Below, piece by piece: positions 1 to 7,811 of a stretch of 28,298 nucleotides of DNA (the stretch's first letter is position 1; every line of letters begins with the position of its first letter). The DNA is from a virus. Both the position numbers and the translations under genes were made by a program. The notes below the pieces were generated by a model. The model did not search any database. It had not been told where the DNA came from and worked only from the letters and a program-made list of their open reading frames with translations. The DNA is taken from the IMG/VR virus record IMGVR_UViG_3300046462_000434, positions 1-28,298 of that record; one strand, written 5' to 3'.

Positions 1-832
1 AGAAAAATTCGTCAAAGTAGAAATTGCCGTGATAGCCCTGGGCTGTTCTCGCATTGGTGCCCAGGAAATACAGGTGCGCGCCGTTTGGCAGCACAATTGG
101 GTCGCCAGACAATTCCACGCCTGCCGCTTCCTTGGCAAACTGCACGATGTACTGCTTGAATACGTGCGCCTGCGCCTTCGATGCCGACAGAAAAATCTGA
201 TTGCGGCCAGTCGCCAGCGCATCGGCCAGCGCTTCGCGGGCGAAGTACCAGGTCGCCCCGATCTGGCGCGATTTCAGAATGACCCGCGTGCGCTCATGGC
301 CGTTGCGATACCAGACCTTTTGGTAGTCGAACAGGGAATCGCGGAAAGCGTCGAGCAGCTGGCTTTGCTGTTCTTCGCTGAAATCGTTGCGGGTCGGCTT
401 TTTCTTCGGGCCAGCATTTCTCTTGTCCAGGTTCGGATTGAGATCCGCCTCGTTTCCGCCGCCGTCATAGCGGCGCTTGCGCGACATCTGCACCAGGGAG
501 CGCGTCAATAAATCGATTTCCTTGAAATCACTGCCGGTCTTGACCTCTTTACTTACCAGCTGGACCATGCGCGCTTCGATCTGCCCTTCCACGCGATCTA
601 TCGCCGTCGACAAATGCCACTTGTCGCGCTCCTTCCAGCTGGCGACCGTGCTGCGCTTGATCTTTAGATGTTTGGCAATCGAGGAAATGCGCCAGCCTTG
701 CCAGTACAGGCTGCGGGCGGCGTCGCGCATGGCGGCCGGATCATCGACAACGGCGGTGAACTTTGCGGGTATGCCTGGCGCGCGCGTGGCGCTGCGTTTG
801 GCTGATTTGGATTGGACGGGCTTGATTAACAT
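1..832 (-). CDS. P: Terminase large (ATPase) subunit, gpP-like, 3' end off window
   Basis: Packaging motor ATPase that, with gpM, cuts and packages phage DNA into the prohead. Translating the minus strand from the ATG at 832 gives 277 codons with no stop before the window edge. Residues about 34-72 look like a helix-turn-helix (WRISSIAKHLKIKRSTVASW), as in P2 gpP. A Walker A-like motif is seen near residues 186-194 (LKSRQIGAT) and a Walker B-like motif at 271-275 (FYFDE). The nuclease domain lies beyond position 1. The gene diverges from O, as in P2, with 137 bases between the two starts. The ribosome binding site is weak (GGCGGC). The start was chosen because it gives the usual N-terminus. 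Family assignment is secure. Confidence 0.93.
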   Translation of the reverse strand, partial: MLIKPVQSKSAKRSATRAPGIPAKFTAVVDDPAAMRDAARSLYWQGWRISSIAKHLKIKRSTVASWKERDKWHLSTAIDRVEGQIEARMVQLVSKEVKTGSDFKEIDLLTRSLVQMSRKRRYDGGGNEADLNPNLDKRNAGPKKKPTRNDFSEEQQSQLLDAFRDSLFDYQKVWYRNGHERTRVILKSRQIGATWYFAREALADALATGRNQIFLSASKAQAHVFKQYIVQFAKEAAGVELSGDPIVLPNGAHLYFLGTNARTAQGYHGNFYFDEFF

Positions 833-877
833 GCCGCCAGCGTAGAGGGCAACGCTGGTAAAAGCCCTTGTCAGGAA

Positions 878-927
878 GTCGGTAAGACAGTTATCAACCC
901 GCTGCCGATTGTTGAGCGGCGCAACAA
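878..927. promoter_or_regulatory. Divergent late promoter region P/O with Ogr-like inverted repeat
   Basis: Between the starts of P and O lies TTGTTG, 7 bases, CAACAA (909-927). This resembles the dyad bound by P2 Ogr/Delta, usually described as TGT-N12-ACA, although the outer spacing here is 11. Immediately left of it, 878-906 matches 23 of 29 bases of a second element at 8953-8981 in front of V; both contain TATCAACCCGCT followed by one base and CC, with the base before TATC shared as T or A differing upstream. The location fits the P2 late promoters PP and PO. The binding role is inferred. Confidence 0.5.
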
Positions 928-969
928 ACCGGACCATGGCGGTATTCGAACTCTTTCACTTTCGCCACC

Positions 970-1830
970 ATGTCCACACCGACCGCCAAGCCCGCAGCAA
1001 GTAAGCAATCCAAATTCTTCCGCGTCGCCGTCGAAGGCGCCACCACCGATGGCCGCGTGATAGATCGCAGTTTTATCGAGCAAATGGCCACTACCTTCAA
1101 TCGACAGCTCTACGGCGCCCGCGTCTGGCTGGAACACCTGCGCAGCACTTTGCCGGACGGCCCGTTTAAAGCCTATGGCGATGTACTGGCGGTGAAGGCC
1201 GAAGAGGTGGTACTCAATGGCGCCAAGAAGCTGGCGCTGTTCGCGCAGATCTCCCCTACCCCTGAACTGGTCGCCATGAACCAGGCGCGCCAGAAGATCT
1301 ATACCAGCATCGAGATCAATCCGAAGTTTGCCGACACCGGCGAGGCTTACCTGGTCGGCCTAGCCGTCACCGACAGTCCCGCCAGCCTAGGCACGGAAAT
1401 GCTGTCCTTCGCCGCGCAGCACCCCGACAGCAATCCGCTTGCCAGCCGCAAGCAAGACCCCGACAACCTGTTTACGGCAGCGGTGGAAACCGCGCTGGAA
1501 TTCGAGGACATCCCCCCACCTGAACCCGAAGGAATCAAATTGTCCGACACCATCAAAAATATGTTGAAACGCTTTTCCACAAAGACCGCCGGCGACGATG
1601 CGCGTTTCGGTGAACTGGTCGACGCCGTCGAGACCCTGGCAACGCATGCGAATCTGAGCGCGGACGAATTTGCCGAAGAAAAGAAGCGCGTCGACACCCT
1701 GGAAGCCGCGTTGCAAAAGACGAACGATGAATTCGCGGCATTCCGCCAACAGGTCGAAACCACCGACGCGAACCCGACGCACCGCCCGGCTGCGACTGGT
1801 GGCGCCGGCGACCTGGAAACCGAATTCTAA
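970..1830 (+). CDS. O: Capsid scaffolding protein/protease, gpO-like
   Basis: Internal scaffold and maturation protease of the P2-type prohead. It guides gpN assembly and cleaves itself and the capsid protein. The protein is 286 aa (P2 gpO is about 284). The N-terminal protease half is visible: Asp27 (TTDGR) and His56 (WLEH) are spaced exactly like the P2 catalytic pair Asp19/His48. Ser113 in TSIEIN is the likely nucleophile. The family signature LAVTDSPASLG follows at about 131-141. The C-terminal third (about 200-265) is charged and likely a helical coiled coil, which is the scaffolding part. It lies directly upstream of N. No clear Shine-Dalgarno is seen before the ATG. Catalytic assignments come from spacing and are not tested. 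Confidence 0.95.
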   Translation: MSTPTAKPAASKQSKFFRVAVEGATTDGRVIDRSFIEQMATTFNRQLYGARVWLEHLRSTLPDGPFKAYGDVLAVKAEEVVLNGAKKLALFAQISPTPELVAMNQARQKIYTSIEINPKFADTGEAYLVGLAVTDSPASLGTEMLSFAAQHPDSNPLASRKQDPDNLFTAAVETALEFEDIPPPEPEGIKLSDTIKNMLKRFSTKTAGDDARFGELVDAVETLATHANLSADEFAEEKKRVDTLEAALQKTNDEFAAFRQQVETTDANPTHRPAATGGAGDLETEF

Positions 1831-1884
1831 GCGCGCCGCCGTCCCTCACGATCACAGACCCCATATAGCCAGGAGTAACCCCGC

Positions 1885-2889
1885 ATGAAAAAACATACCC
1901 GCTTAGCCTTCGATAAATACGCCCAGCGCCTGGCGCAACTGAACGACACCGCCAGCGTCGCCCAAACCTTCGGCGTCGACCCGAGCATCCAGCAGAAGCT
2001 GGAAACCAAGATCCAGGAATCGAGCGAGTTCCTGGGCAAGATCAACGTCATTGGCGTCACCGAGCAGGAAGGCGACAAGCTGGGCCTGGGCATCTCCGGC
2101 CCGATTGCCGGTCGCACCAATACCGACAAGGGCGACCGCAAGACCCGCGATTTGGCGTCCCTGGACGACCAGCGCTACCGCTGCGAAAAAACCAACTTCG
2201 ACACCCACATCAAATATCAGACTCTGGACGCCTGGGCCAAATTCCCCGATTTCCAGCAGCGTATCGCCAATGTGATCCTGCAACGCCAGGCGCTGGACCG
2301 CATGGTGATCGGCTTTCATGGCACGAGCGTTGCCGCCGATACCGACATCATCAAGTACCCCATGCTGGAAGACGTCAATATCGGTTGGCTGGAACACTAC
2401 CGCCGGCAGGCGCCGCAGCGCGTGCTGCATGAAGGTAAGACGGCCGGCAAGGTGGTCATCGGCGCCGGCGGCGACTATGCCAACCTGGACGCGACCGTGT
2501 TCGACGCCCTCAACCTGCTCGATCCCTGGTATCAAAAAGATGCCGGCTTGGTCGCCATCGTTGGCCGGGCACTGTTGCACGACAAATATTTTCCATTGGT
2601 GAACACCAAGCAGGCGCCGACCGAGACGCTGGCCGCAGACATCGTCATCAGCCAGAAACGCATCGGCGGCTTGCAGGCGGTAACTGTCCCGTATTTCCCC
2701 GACAACACCATCCTGATCACCCGTTTCGACAACTTGTCGATCTATTGGCAGGAATCGGCGCGCCGGCGCCGGGTAGTCGATGAAGCCAAGCGCGACCGTA
2801 TCGAAAACTACGAATCGTCCAATGATGCGTATGTAATCGAAGACTACGGCCTGGGCGCCATGATTGAAAACATCGAACTGGTGGCCTGA
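1885..2889 (+). CDS. N: Major capsid protein, gpN-like
   Basis: Shell subunit of the icosahedral head, 334 aa (P2 gpN is about 357). It begins with the P2-style N-terminus (TRLAFDKYAQRLAQLN, then FGVDPSIQQKLETKIQES). This leader region is normally removed by gpO during maturation. The start has a good ribosome binding site (AGGAG at 1871-1875). The C-terminus (DAYVIEDYGLGAMIENIEL) is typical of the family. It lies between O and M, with the M start 1 base after its stop, so N and M are probably translationally coupled. No anomalies were seen. Confidence 0.96.
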   Translation: MKKHTRLAFDKYAQRLAQLNDTASVAQTFGVDPSIQQKLETKIQESSEFLGKINVIGVTEQEGDKLGLGISGPIAGRTNTDKGDRKTRDLASLDDQRYRCEKTNFDTHIKYQTLDAWAKFPDFQQRIANVILQRQALDRMVIGFHGTSVAADTDIIKYPMLEDVNIGWLEHYRRQAPQRVLHEGKTAGKVVIGAGGDYANLDATVFDALNLLDPWYQKDAGLVAIVGRALLHDKYFPLVNTKQAPTETLAADIVISQKRIGGLQAVTVPYFPDNTILITRFDNLSIYWQESARRRRVVDEAKRDRIENYESSNDAYVIEDYGLGAMIENIELVA

Positions 2890-2890
2890 C

Positions 2891-3604
2891 ATGGCGGAAC
2901 TCTCTCCCGCCCAGCGCCACAAGGCCCGCGTCCTGGCCGAACGCGCTGCCGCCGACTCCCAGCCGGGCGGTATGACCGGCGGCACCGCCTACGAAATGAT
3001 GCTTTATAAACTGGCGAACGACTGCCACAGCCTGGGCAGCATCCAGTCGGTGGCGCGCAAGATCGAAGTCAAGGCCAAGCTGCTGCCGGAGTACCAGGAC
3101 TGGATTGACGCGGTGCTGTCCGCCGGCAAGGGCGGCCAGGACGATGTCTTTACGACGCTCCTGGTCTGGCATATCGACACTGGCGACTATGCGCGGGCGG
3201 TCGAGATGGCGCGCTATGCGATCCAGCACAAGCTGGCCCTGCCGGATCAGTACAGCCGCGACATTCCGACCATGTTGCTAGACGAATTCTCTACAGCGTA
3301 TGCCAGCGGCAAGTTGGCCGAGGATCCGACGCTGGCTATCGACATCCTGGCCCAGGTTCAGCAGTTGACGGAACACTGCGACGCGCCGGACCAGGCGCGG
3401 GCCAAGCTGTTTAAGGCCGCCGCCTACGCCATGATCGCCGTCCTCGACCAGGCCGGCAACGAGCTGTTGACAGCTTCCCAGCTGCCGCAGGCGGAAGCGG
3501 CCCATCAGCTGATGGAGCGCGCTGTCGCGTTGTTCCCTGGCGTGGGCGTGAAACAGGTCATGGACCGGCTGCGCACGCGCATAGTAAAAGCCGTACCTGG
3601 CTAA
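2891..3604 (+). CDS. M: Terminase small (endonuclease) subunit, gpM-like
   Basis: Partner of gpP in DNA cutting and packaging. In P2, gpM is the subunit linked to cos recognition and cleavage. The ATG at 2891 gives 237 aa (P2 gpM about 247) and begins MAELSPAQRHKARVLAERAA, a normal gpM opening. An in-frame upstream start at 2864 would overlap N and adds nothing family-like. The middle (WHIDTGDYARAVEMARYAIQHKLALP) is strongly characteristic. It starts 1 base after the N stop. A 96-base gap separates it from L; I see only a weak GC-rich repeat followed by ATTTTT there and no gene. Confidence 0.94.
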   Translation: MAELSPAQRHKARVLAERAAADSQPGGMTGGTAYEMMLYKLANDCHSLGSIQSVARKIEVKAKLLPEYQDWIDAVLSAGKGGQDDVFTTLLVWHIDTGDYARAVEMARYAIQHKLALPDQYSRDIPTMLLDEFSTAYASGKLAEDPTLAIDILAQVQQLTEHCDAPDQARAKLFKAAAYAMIAVLDQAGNELLTASQLPQAEAAHQLMERAVALFPGVGVKQVMDRLRTRIVKAVPG

Positions 3605-3700
3605 ACGAGCACCCCTGGCGCACGGCGGCGCGGGTCGATGAACAAATCATTGCGATGTCGTTCTGACGCCCGCCCACCGCCGATTTTTAAGAAATGACTT

Positions 3701-4192
3701 ATGAGCTTTCTAGCCGTCGAACCGTCGACACCCATTCATCCGCCCTCGCCCAATGCCGCCATTGTCGAAAACGATGGTTTCTACGTGGACATCCAGCTAT
3801 CCCAGATGCGCGACGCGGAACGCCTGGACGGCACCGTGACCGATGTACGGCTGCGGCAAGCGGTCGTGGCCGCCGTCCTGCACGTCAACAACGAGCTGCG
3901 CGACTGGAAGCTGGAGCAAGTCGCCGCCGGTTATGCCTCGCTGGCAGCCGTGCCGGCGGATCGGATCGACCGGGAAAGCATTCTCATTGCCCACTACCGG
4001 CGCGCCGTCTATTGCTGGGCCAAGGCGGATCTGACCGAGAGATATCGCGATTTCGACAGCACCGCGTCATCGCTGAACGACAAGAAGACCATGGAAGCGC
4101 TGGACATGGCGCCAAGCGATCAGCGCCGTAACGCCCATTGGGCCATAGCTGACATCATTGGCCGGCCTCGTGTCACGGTGGAGCTGATCTGA
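3701..4192 (+). CDS. L: Head completion/stabilization protein, gpL-like
   Basis: Protein that closes the filled head at the connector before tail joining. It is 163 aa, close to P2 gpL (about 169). The start MSFLAVEP and the internal DGFYVDIQLSQMRDAERLDGTVTDVRLRQAVVAAVLHVNNEL region match the family. The last base of its TGA region overlaps the ATG of X (4192), a typical coupling arrangement. The order M-L-X is conserved in P2-like phages. Confidence 0.93.
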   Translation: MSFLAVEPSTPIHPPSPNAAIVENDGFYVDIQLSQMRDAERLDGTVTDVRLRQAVVAAVLHVNNELRDWKLEQVAAGYASLAAVPADRIDRESILIAHYRRAVYCWAKADLTERYRDFDSTASSLNDKKTMEALDMAPSDQRRNAHWAIADIIGRPRVTVELI

Positions 4193-4401
4193 TGCAAGTA
4201 CGCGCTCAACAGCATGACACGCTGGATCTGCTGTGCTGGCGTCACCTGGGCGCCACCGCCAATGTGGTCGAGGCGGCCCTGGAACTCAATCCCGGCCTGG
4301 CCGACTACGGGCCGGTCCTGCCGCACGGCCTCCTGGTCACCCTACCCGAGCCTACCGCAACCCCTACTAAAACCGCCCAGGTCATCAACCTGTGGGACTA
4401 A
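4192..4401 (+). CDS. X: Tail protein X (LysM-like), gpX
   Basis: Small 69-aa tail protein needed for tail assembly in P2. It has a LysM-like fold often found at the baseplate hub. The sequence (QQHDTLDLLCWRHLG, then VVEAALELNPGLADYGPVLPHGLLVTLP) is a classic gpX with the short LysM-like pattern. The start overlaps the L stop. The stop at 4401 is followed 14 bases later by the first holin-like gene. Confidence 0.94.
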   Translation: MQVRAQQHDTLDLLCWRHLGATANVVEAALELNPGLADYGPVLPHGLLVTLPEPTATPTKTAQVINLWD

Positions 4402-4415
4402 CCGGAGCATCCCCT

Positions 4416-4772
4416 ATGGCAGAACCCAGCACCACCACCCTCGTCGTCACCACCGCCGCCGGCATTGGTCTGTCGTCGCTGTTTCCCGGCATCGACGGCA
4501 ATGCGCTGATCGGCGCCTTTGCCGGCGCCACCCTGGTGGCGATCTCCAGCAAGAATTTACCTGTTCTGCAACGCCTGGCGTATATGGCGATCTCGCTGGC
4601 TATCGGCTACCTGGCCGCGCCCGAGGTCATCAATAACACACCGTTGAAACAATCGGGCGTGGCCGCTTTCTTCGCGTCGGCGGCGGCCATCGCCTTGACC
4701 CTGCACGGCATCGACCTGATCAAGACCATCGAGCTGCCGGCCTGGATCCGCAAGGGAGGTGATCATGACTAA
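4416..4772 (+). CDS. Putative holin-like membrane protein (3 TM)
   Basis: Small 118-aa membrane protein in the lysis block. Hydrophobic segments are visible at about 29-46, 53-69 and 80-98. The charged C-terminus ends PAWIRKGGDHD. I prefer the ATG at 4416 (MAEPSTT) over the upstream in-frame ATG at 4392, which lies inside the end of X. P2 has a single holin (Y) here. Betaproteobacterial P2 relatives commonly carry two small membrane genes before the endolysin, as seen here. It may be the holin or an antiholin; the sequence does not decide. Its last 8 bases overlap the next gene. Confidence 0.7.
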   Translation: MAEPSTTTLVVTTAAGIGLSSLFPGIDGNALIGAFAGATLVAISSKNLPVLQRLAYMAISLAIGYLAAPEVINNTPLKQSGVAAFFASAAAIALTLHGIDLIKTIELPAWIRKGGDHD

Positions 4773-5034
4773 CACCCTGACCATGCTGGCGCTGTTTTCC
4801 TACGCCAGCTCCTGCCTGCGGCTGCTGTGCTATCGGCGCGGCCTGGCAAATCACCGTTTGCATATTTCCCTGGTGGCTTGGCTGCTGATTGTGGCGACTG
4901 GCACCAGCGCCCTGGAAATTTTGCTTGACCATGGCCGCGCCTCCTTTGGCGAGGCCGGCATCGCCTTGACCCTGTGTTACCTGGTACATCGCGCCCAGGG
5001 TAACGTCGCCAATATCATCAGGAACATGCAATGA
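4765..5034 (+). CDS. Putative holin, 3-TM phage holin family
   Basis: 89-aa membrane protein with hydrophobic stretches at about 5-22, 35-50 and 63-75. It resembles the putative 3-TM holin family of P2-like phages. The start at ATG 4765 is supported by a strong ribosome binding site (GGGAGGT at 4754-4760). A GTG at 4759 is also in frame but would bury that site. It overlaps the preceding membrane gene by 8 bases and the endolysin by 4, so lysis proteins are translationally linked. Its likely role is timing membrane permeabilization and endolysin release. Confidence 0.72.
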   Translation: MTNTLTMLALFSYASSCLRLLCYRRGLANHRLHISLVAWLLIVATGTSALEILLDHGRASFGEAGIALTLCYLVHRAQGNVANIIRNMQ

Positions 5035-5495
5035 CTGTATCGACGCCACTTACCGAGCATTTCACTTTGGAAGAATTCACCCGCAGCGACAAGGCGAAAC
5101 TGCTGGGCATCGTCAACACGCCGGCGCCGGCCATCATTACCAACTTGCGGCGCCTGGCGAAATTTAACGAACTGGTCCGTCTGGAGCTGGGCGGCGCGGC
5201 GATGGTGATTTCCAGCGGCTACCGCTGCCCTGCGCTGAACCGGGCAGTCGGCGGCGCGGCCAATAGCGCGCACCTGGATGGCCTGGCGTGCGACTTCAAG
5301 GCGCCGGCATTCGGCACGCCACTGGCGATCTGCCAGGCACTCGAAAAGTCTTACTTGCAATTCGACCAGCTGATTTTTGAGCGGGTCGGCGGCGCTGTGT
5401 GGGTCCACCTCGGTATTGCCGCAGAGGGCAAGACACCGCGCCGCCAGGTCTTGACTATCGACAGCCGCGGCACTCGGATCGGCCTATGGAACTGA
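5031..5495 (+). CDS. Endolysin, peptidase M15-type (D,D-/L,D-carboxypeptidase-like)
   Basis: Predicted zinc peptidase that cuts peptidoglycan peptides for lysis, taking the place of P2 gpK (a glycosidase-type lysozyme). The 154-aa protein has an M15_3 signature: SSGYRCPALNRAVGG at 61-75, then SAHLDGLACD at 79-88 supplying His81 and Asp88, and WVHLG at 124-128 supplying His126 as the third metal ligand. Glu117 is a possible catalytic acid. No signal peptide is visible, so export would depend on the holin. It sits between the holin-like genes and the spanins, overlapping both. Confidence 0.9.
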   Translation: MTVSTPLTEHFTLEEFTRSDKAKLLGIVNTPAPAIITNLRRLAKFNELVRLELGGAAMVISSGYRCPALNRAVGGAANSAHLDGLACDFKAPAFGTPLAICQALEKSYLQFDQLIFERVGGAVWVHLGIAAEGKTPRRQVLTIDSRGTRIGLWN

Positions 5496-5908
5496 TCGTC
5501 AAAAGTGTCATTGCGGCCTTGCTCGTCGCCGTGCTGGGCCTGGTGATCACTGTGCAGCGCAGCAGCCTGATCGCCGCCCAGGAGCGCGTCGAGCGTGCCG
5601 AACAGGCCACCCGTGACCGCGACGACACCATCAAGACGCTGACGGACACGGCGGCTAGGAACAGACTAGCCACCGCCAAGCTGCAGGGCGACCGCGACCG
5701 CATCGCCGCCACACTCAACGAACGAGAAAACCTGATTGAAAGTCTCCAACATGACAACCCAATTATCCGCAGCTGGGCTGAGTCTCCTTTGCCTGACGCT
5801 ATTGCCAGGTTGCGGGACCGTCCCGCCGCCACCGGCGCCGACAATCTCCGTCAACGCCTGCCCGGTAGTGACGCGCTGCCAGCTGCCGGCGGCAGCGCCC
5901 AGGACTAA
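5486..5908 (+). CDS. lysB: Inner-membrane spanin subunit, Rz/LysB-like
   Basis: 140-aa i-spanin. The N-terminal signal anchor (MELIVKSVIAALLVAVLGLVI) is followed by a long charged coiled-coil-like region (about 27-95, rich in R, E, D, Q) that would cross the periplasm and meet the o-spanin. I chose the ATG at 5486, which overlaps the endolysin stop by 10 bases and puts the membrane anchor at the N-terminus. The 3' half contains the start of the o-spanin gene in another frame, the standard Rz/Rz1 architecture. Function: fuses inner and outer membranes in the last lysis step. Confidence 0.85.
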   Translation: MELIVKSVIAALLVAVLGLVITVQRSSLIAAQERVERAEQATRDRDDTIKTLTDTAARNRLATAKLQGDRDRIAATLNERENLIESLQHDNPIIRSWAESPLPDAIARLRDRPAATGADNLRQRLPGSDALPAAGGSAQD

Positions 5909-6026
5909 CGGCGCGTTGAACCTCACCCTGGAACGCACAGAGGCCGCCTGGAAAACCTGCGCCGCCGAAGTCGACATGATTTACTTTTGCCAGCAGGCCG
6001 CCGATGTACAAGCCAAAAAGCCTTAG
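5751..6026 (+). CDS. lysC: Outer-membrane spanin lipoprotein, Rz1/LysC-like
   Basis: 91-aa lipoprotein from the ATG at 5751, out of frame with and starting inside the i-spanin gene. The signal peptide MTTQLSAAGLSLLCLTLLPGC ends in a lipobox (LLPGC), followed by a proline-rich start of the mature protein (TVPPPPAP). Both are typical of o-spanins. An in-frame TTG at 5736 is a less likely start. Unlike lambda Rz1 it is not fully embedded: it runs 118 bases past the i-spanin stop and overlaps the start of R. Partner of LysB in the envelope-spanning complex. Confidence 0.86.
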   Translation: MTTQLSAAGLSLLCLTLLPGCGTVPPPPAPTISVNACPVVTRCQLPAAAPRTNGALNLTLERTEAAWKTCAAEVDMIYFCQQAADVQAKKP

Positions 6027-6492
6027 AGCGCATCTCAAGGTCGCCATTTCCGACTTGGCGCAGAACCCCGACAAGCTGCTGGTGTTCGCCGATGAAGGCA
6101 ATACGGTGGCCACCGGCACCGGCTCCCTGTCGTTTGAGTATCGGTATAAATTGAATATCATCATTACCGACTATAGCGGCGATGCCGACGCCATCATGGT
6201 GGCGCTACTGGCCTGGGTAGAAGTCCACCAGCGCGATTTATTGGACAACGCGGATCTGCGAAAAACCGGCATTGGCTTTGATGTCGATTTCAACAATCAC
6301 CAAACGATCGATCTGTCGATCAAGCTGGCGCTGACCGAGCGCGTAGTCGTCAAGCGAGGTAACGGTGGCCGGCTGGACGTGCGGCACCCTGCGGAGCCGC
6401 AGCTCACCCCAATCTATGCGGATCAATTCTGGCAAGCCTATGCGGGGGATTCGTTGATCGCTGAATGGCACACGCCGGCAGATCCGCAATGA
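6004..6492 (+). CDS. R: Tail completion protein, gpR-like
   Basis: 162-aa tail completion/terminator protein (P2 gpR about 155 aa). It opens MYKPKSLRAHLKVAISDLAQNPDKLLVFADEG, a strongly conserved gpR N-terminus. In P2, gpR and gpS are needed to finish the tail end that joins the head. It overlaps the o-spanin by 23 bases and S by 4 bases (ATGA). Confidence 0.93.
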   Translation: MYKPKSLRAHLKVAISDLAQNPDKLLVFADEGNTVATGTGSLSFEYRYKLNIIITDYSGDADAIMVALLAWVEVHQRDLLDNADLRKTGIGFDVDFNNHQTIDLSIKLALTERVVVKRGNGGRLDVRHPAEPQLTPIYADQFWQAYAGDSLIAEWHTPADPQ

Positions 6493-6953
6493 GTGACGAT
6501 CTGCGTGCCATCGAACAATGGGCCGGGGCAATGCTGGCCCAGCTCCAGCCTAGCCAGCGCCGTGTCATCACGCACAAGATTGCCCAAGACTTGCGTCGTA
6601 GCCAGGCGCAACGTATCGCGAGCCAGAAGACGCCGGACGGTGCGCCCTACACGGCACGCAAGCAGCGCAAAAACCTGCGTGGGAAGACCGGGAGAATCAA
6701 ACGGCAGAAAGTCGCAATGTTCGAAAAAATCCGTCTGCAAAAGAATCTCAAAACCGAACAGGACGAAAATCAACTTTCGGTTGGATTCTTTGGACGCGTG
6801 GCACGCATTGCCCGCGTACACCAGGAAGGATTGGCAGACAAGGTCGACAAAAAAAGAGGGCCGGAGTATCGCTATCCGGCCCGGCCTTTACTCGGGTTCA
6901 ATGCTGTCGATCAAGCACAAATTCGAGATTCACTATTGCGTCACTTGACTTGA
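6489..6953 (+). CDS. S: Tail completion protein, gpS-like (phage virion morphogenesis)
   Basis: 154-aa partner of gpR in tail completion (P2 gpS about 150 aa). It begins MSDDLRAIEQWAGAMLAQLQPSQRR. The basic middle (KTPDGAPYTARKQRK) and the C-terminal YPARPLLGF region are family hallmarks. The start ATG overlaps the R stop. Its 3' end carries a stem-loop (6858-6882) that reads as a terminator on the other strand. Its last 13 bases overlap the convergent DUF5677-like gene. Confidence 0.93.
   Translation: MSDDLRAIEQWAGAMLAQLQPSQRRVITHKIAQDLRRSQAQRIASQKTPDGAPYTARKQRKNLRGKTGRIKRQKVAMFEKIRLQKNLKTEQDENQLSVGFFGRVARIARVHQEGLADKVDKKRGPEYRYPARPLLGFNAVDQAQIRDSLLRHLT
6849..6882 (-). terminator. Minus-strand rho-independent terminator inside the 3' end of S
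   Basis: Read on the minus strand: GGGCCGGA, a 9-base loop, TCCGGCCC, then TC and seven T. The perfect 8-bp GC-rich stem is at 6858-6865/6875-6882 and the T run corresponds to A 6849-6855. It lies 59 bases past the stop of the DUF5677-like gene, so it would end the com-methylase-DUF5677 transcript. The hairpin is also inside the S reading frame, where it codes for RGPEYRYPARP. Confidence 0.8.
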
Positions 6954-7756
6954 TTCGTCTCATACTGCGCCTGCAGCAATTTCCATTTGGGCAGAAAATC
7001 GACCACGATACGCTCAAATTCAGGCTTCTTAAATACTTCAGAAATTGGCATAAGCGTATGTAGTAAAGTACTAGTCGCCATAGACAAGGTATGCGGCAAA
7101 TCTTCTTGCACTGGTTCAAATCTGAGATCGCAAATTTCGCCAGCCTCATCCTGATAAATATGCCGCGTCAATGCCCCAATCGTAGGATGCGCAGCATCGC
7201 CAGAAATACCACGAAAAACCGTATCATATAGGCCAATCAGTCCGACATCAGTAGCAACATTTTTTAGGATGTAGCTGTTCGGCTGTCCGTTTGGGAAAAG
7301 CTCGTCAACGCTGTCCATCACTCGTTGCAATGACGCCAGCGTAAAAGGTGAAAGTTCCGTAGCCGCATCTGGATTGGTACTAAGTGCCTTGGCTAATTGC
7401 GATGAATGCTTTTGATGAGACTCGACTAATTTCAGAACAAAACTAGCATCTTTCCCCACCGCAGCCAGAACAATTGCTGTTTCCGCACAATTTCTGACCA
7501 ATGTACGCGCCTCCGAAATCATACCTCGTTCGGCCAATAAAACTGCGCCTTGAAACGACTGGACTGCTCGGCTAAAGAGTAAAGCAGCAGTCAACTGCTG
7601 TTTGTTGTCTTTCAGCGGATGTAAGTTAGTGAGAGCTTGAAATACAGTTTTGTTTAAATTCGCAACCAGTTCAAACCATTCCCTGAAATCAATATGACTT
7701 TGATTGATGAAAATATGTAAATCGCCAGATAGAAATCCATCTGTTTGAAATGTCAT
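6941..7756 (-). CDS. DUF5677-like protein, minus-strand cargo (moron) gene
   Basis: 271-aa, mainly helical, cytosolic-looking protein of unknown function. It resembles the DUF5677 family: a helical core LLFSRAVQSFQGAVLLAERGMISEARTLVRN with ETAIVL (about 58-95), and later GISGDAAHPTIGALTRHI (about 183-200) with conserved-looking His. The start ATG 7756 has a good ribosome binding site (AGGGGGA). Base composition is visibly more AT-rich than the structural genes around it, which suggests separate acquisition. It lies antisense to the late genes, 55 bases after the methylase stop, and has its own terminator. P2 carries the non-essential orf30 between S and V. Role unknown; a host-takeover, exclusion or defence role is possible but not shown. 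Confidence 0.65.
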   Translation of the reverse strand: MTFQTDGFLSGDLHIFINQSHIDFREWFELVANLNKTVFQALTNLHPLKDNKQQLTAALLFSRAVQSFQGAVLLAERGMISEARTLVRNCAETAIVLAAVGKDASFVLKLVESHQKHSSQLAKALSTNPDAATELSPFTLASLQRVMDSVDELFPNGQPNSYILKNVATDVGLIGLYDTVFRGISGDAAHPTIGALTRHIYQDEAGEICDLRFEPVQEDLPHTLSMATSTLLHTLMPISEVFKKPEFERIVVDFLPKWKLLQAQYETNQVK

Positions 7757-7811
7757 TTTCTTCCCCCTGTTTTACCCTCGTCGAGCTATTAATAATACTC
7801 GTCAATCCGAC

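Noticed and set aside
1903-2985. Long minus-strand open frame (360 codons) opposite the capsid gene
   Set aside because: It mirrors the GC-rich codon pattern of N and M, has no family motif, and N is certain on the plus strand.
3605-3700. Possible terminator between M and L (CGGCGG / CCGCCG then ATTTTT)
   Set aside because: Short stem with a very long loop. L must be expressed with the late operon, so a strong stop here is unlikely.
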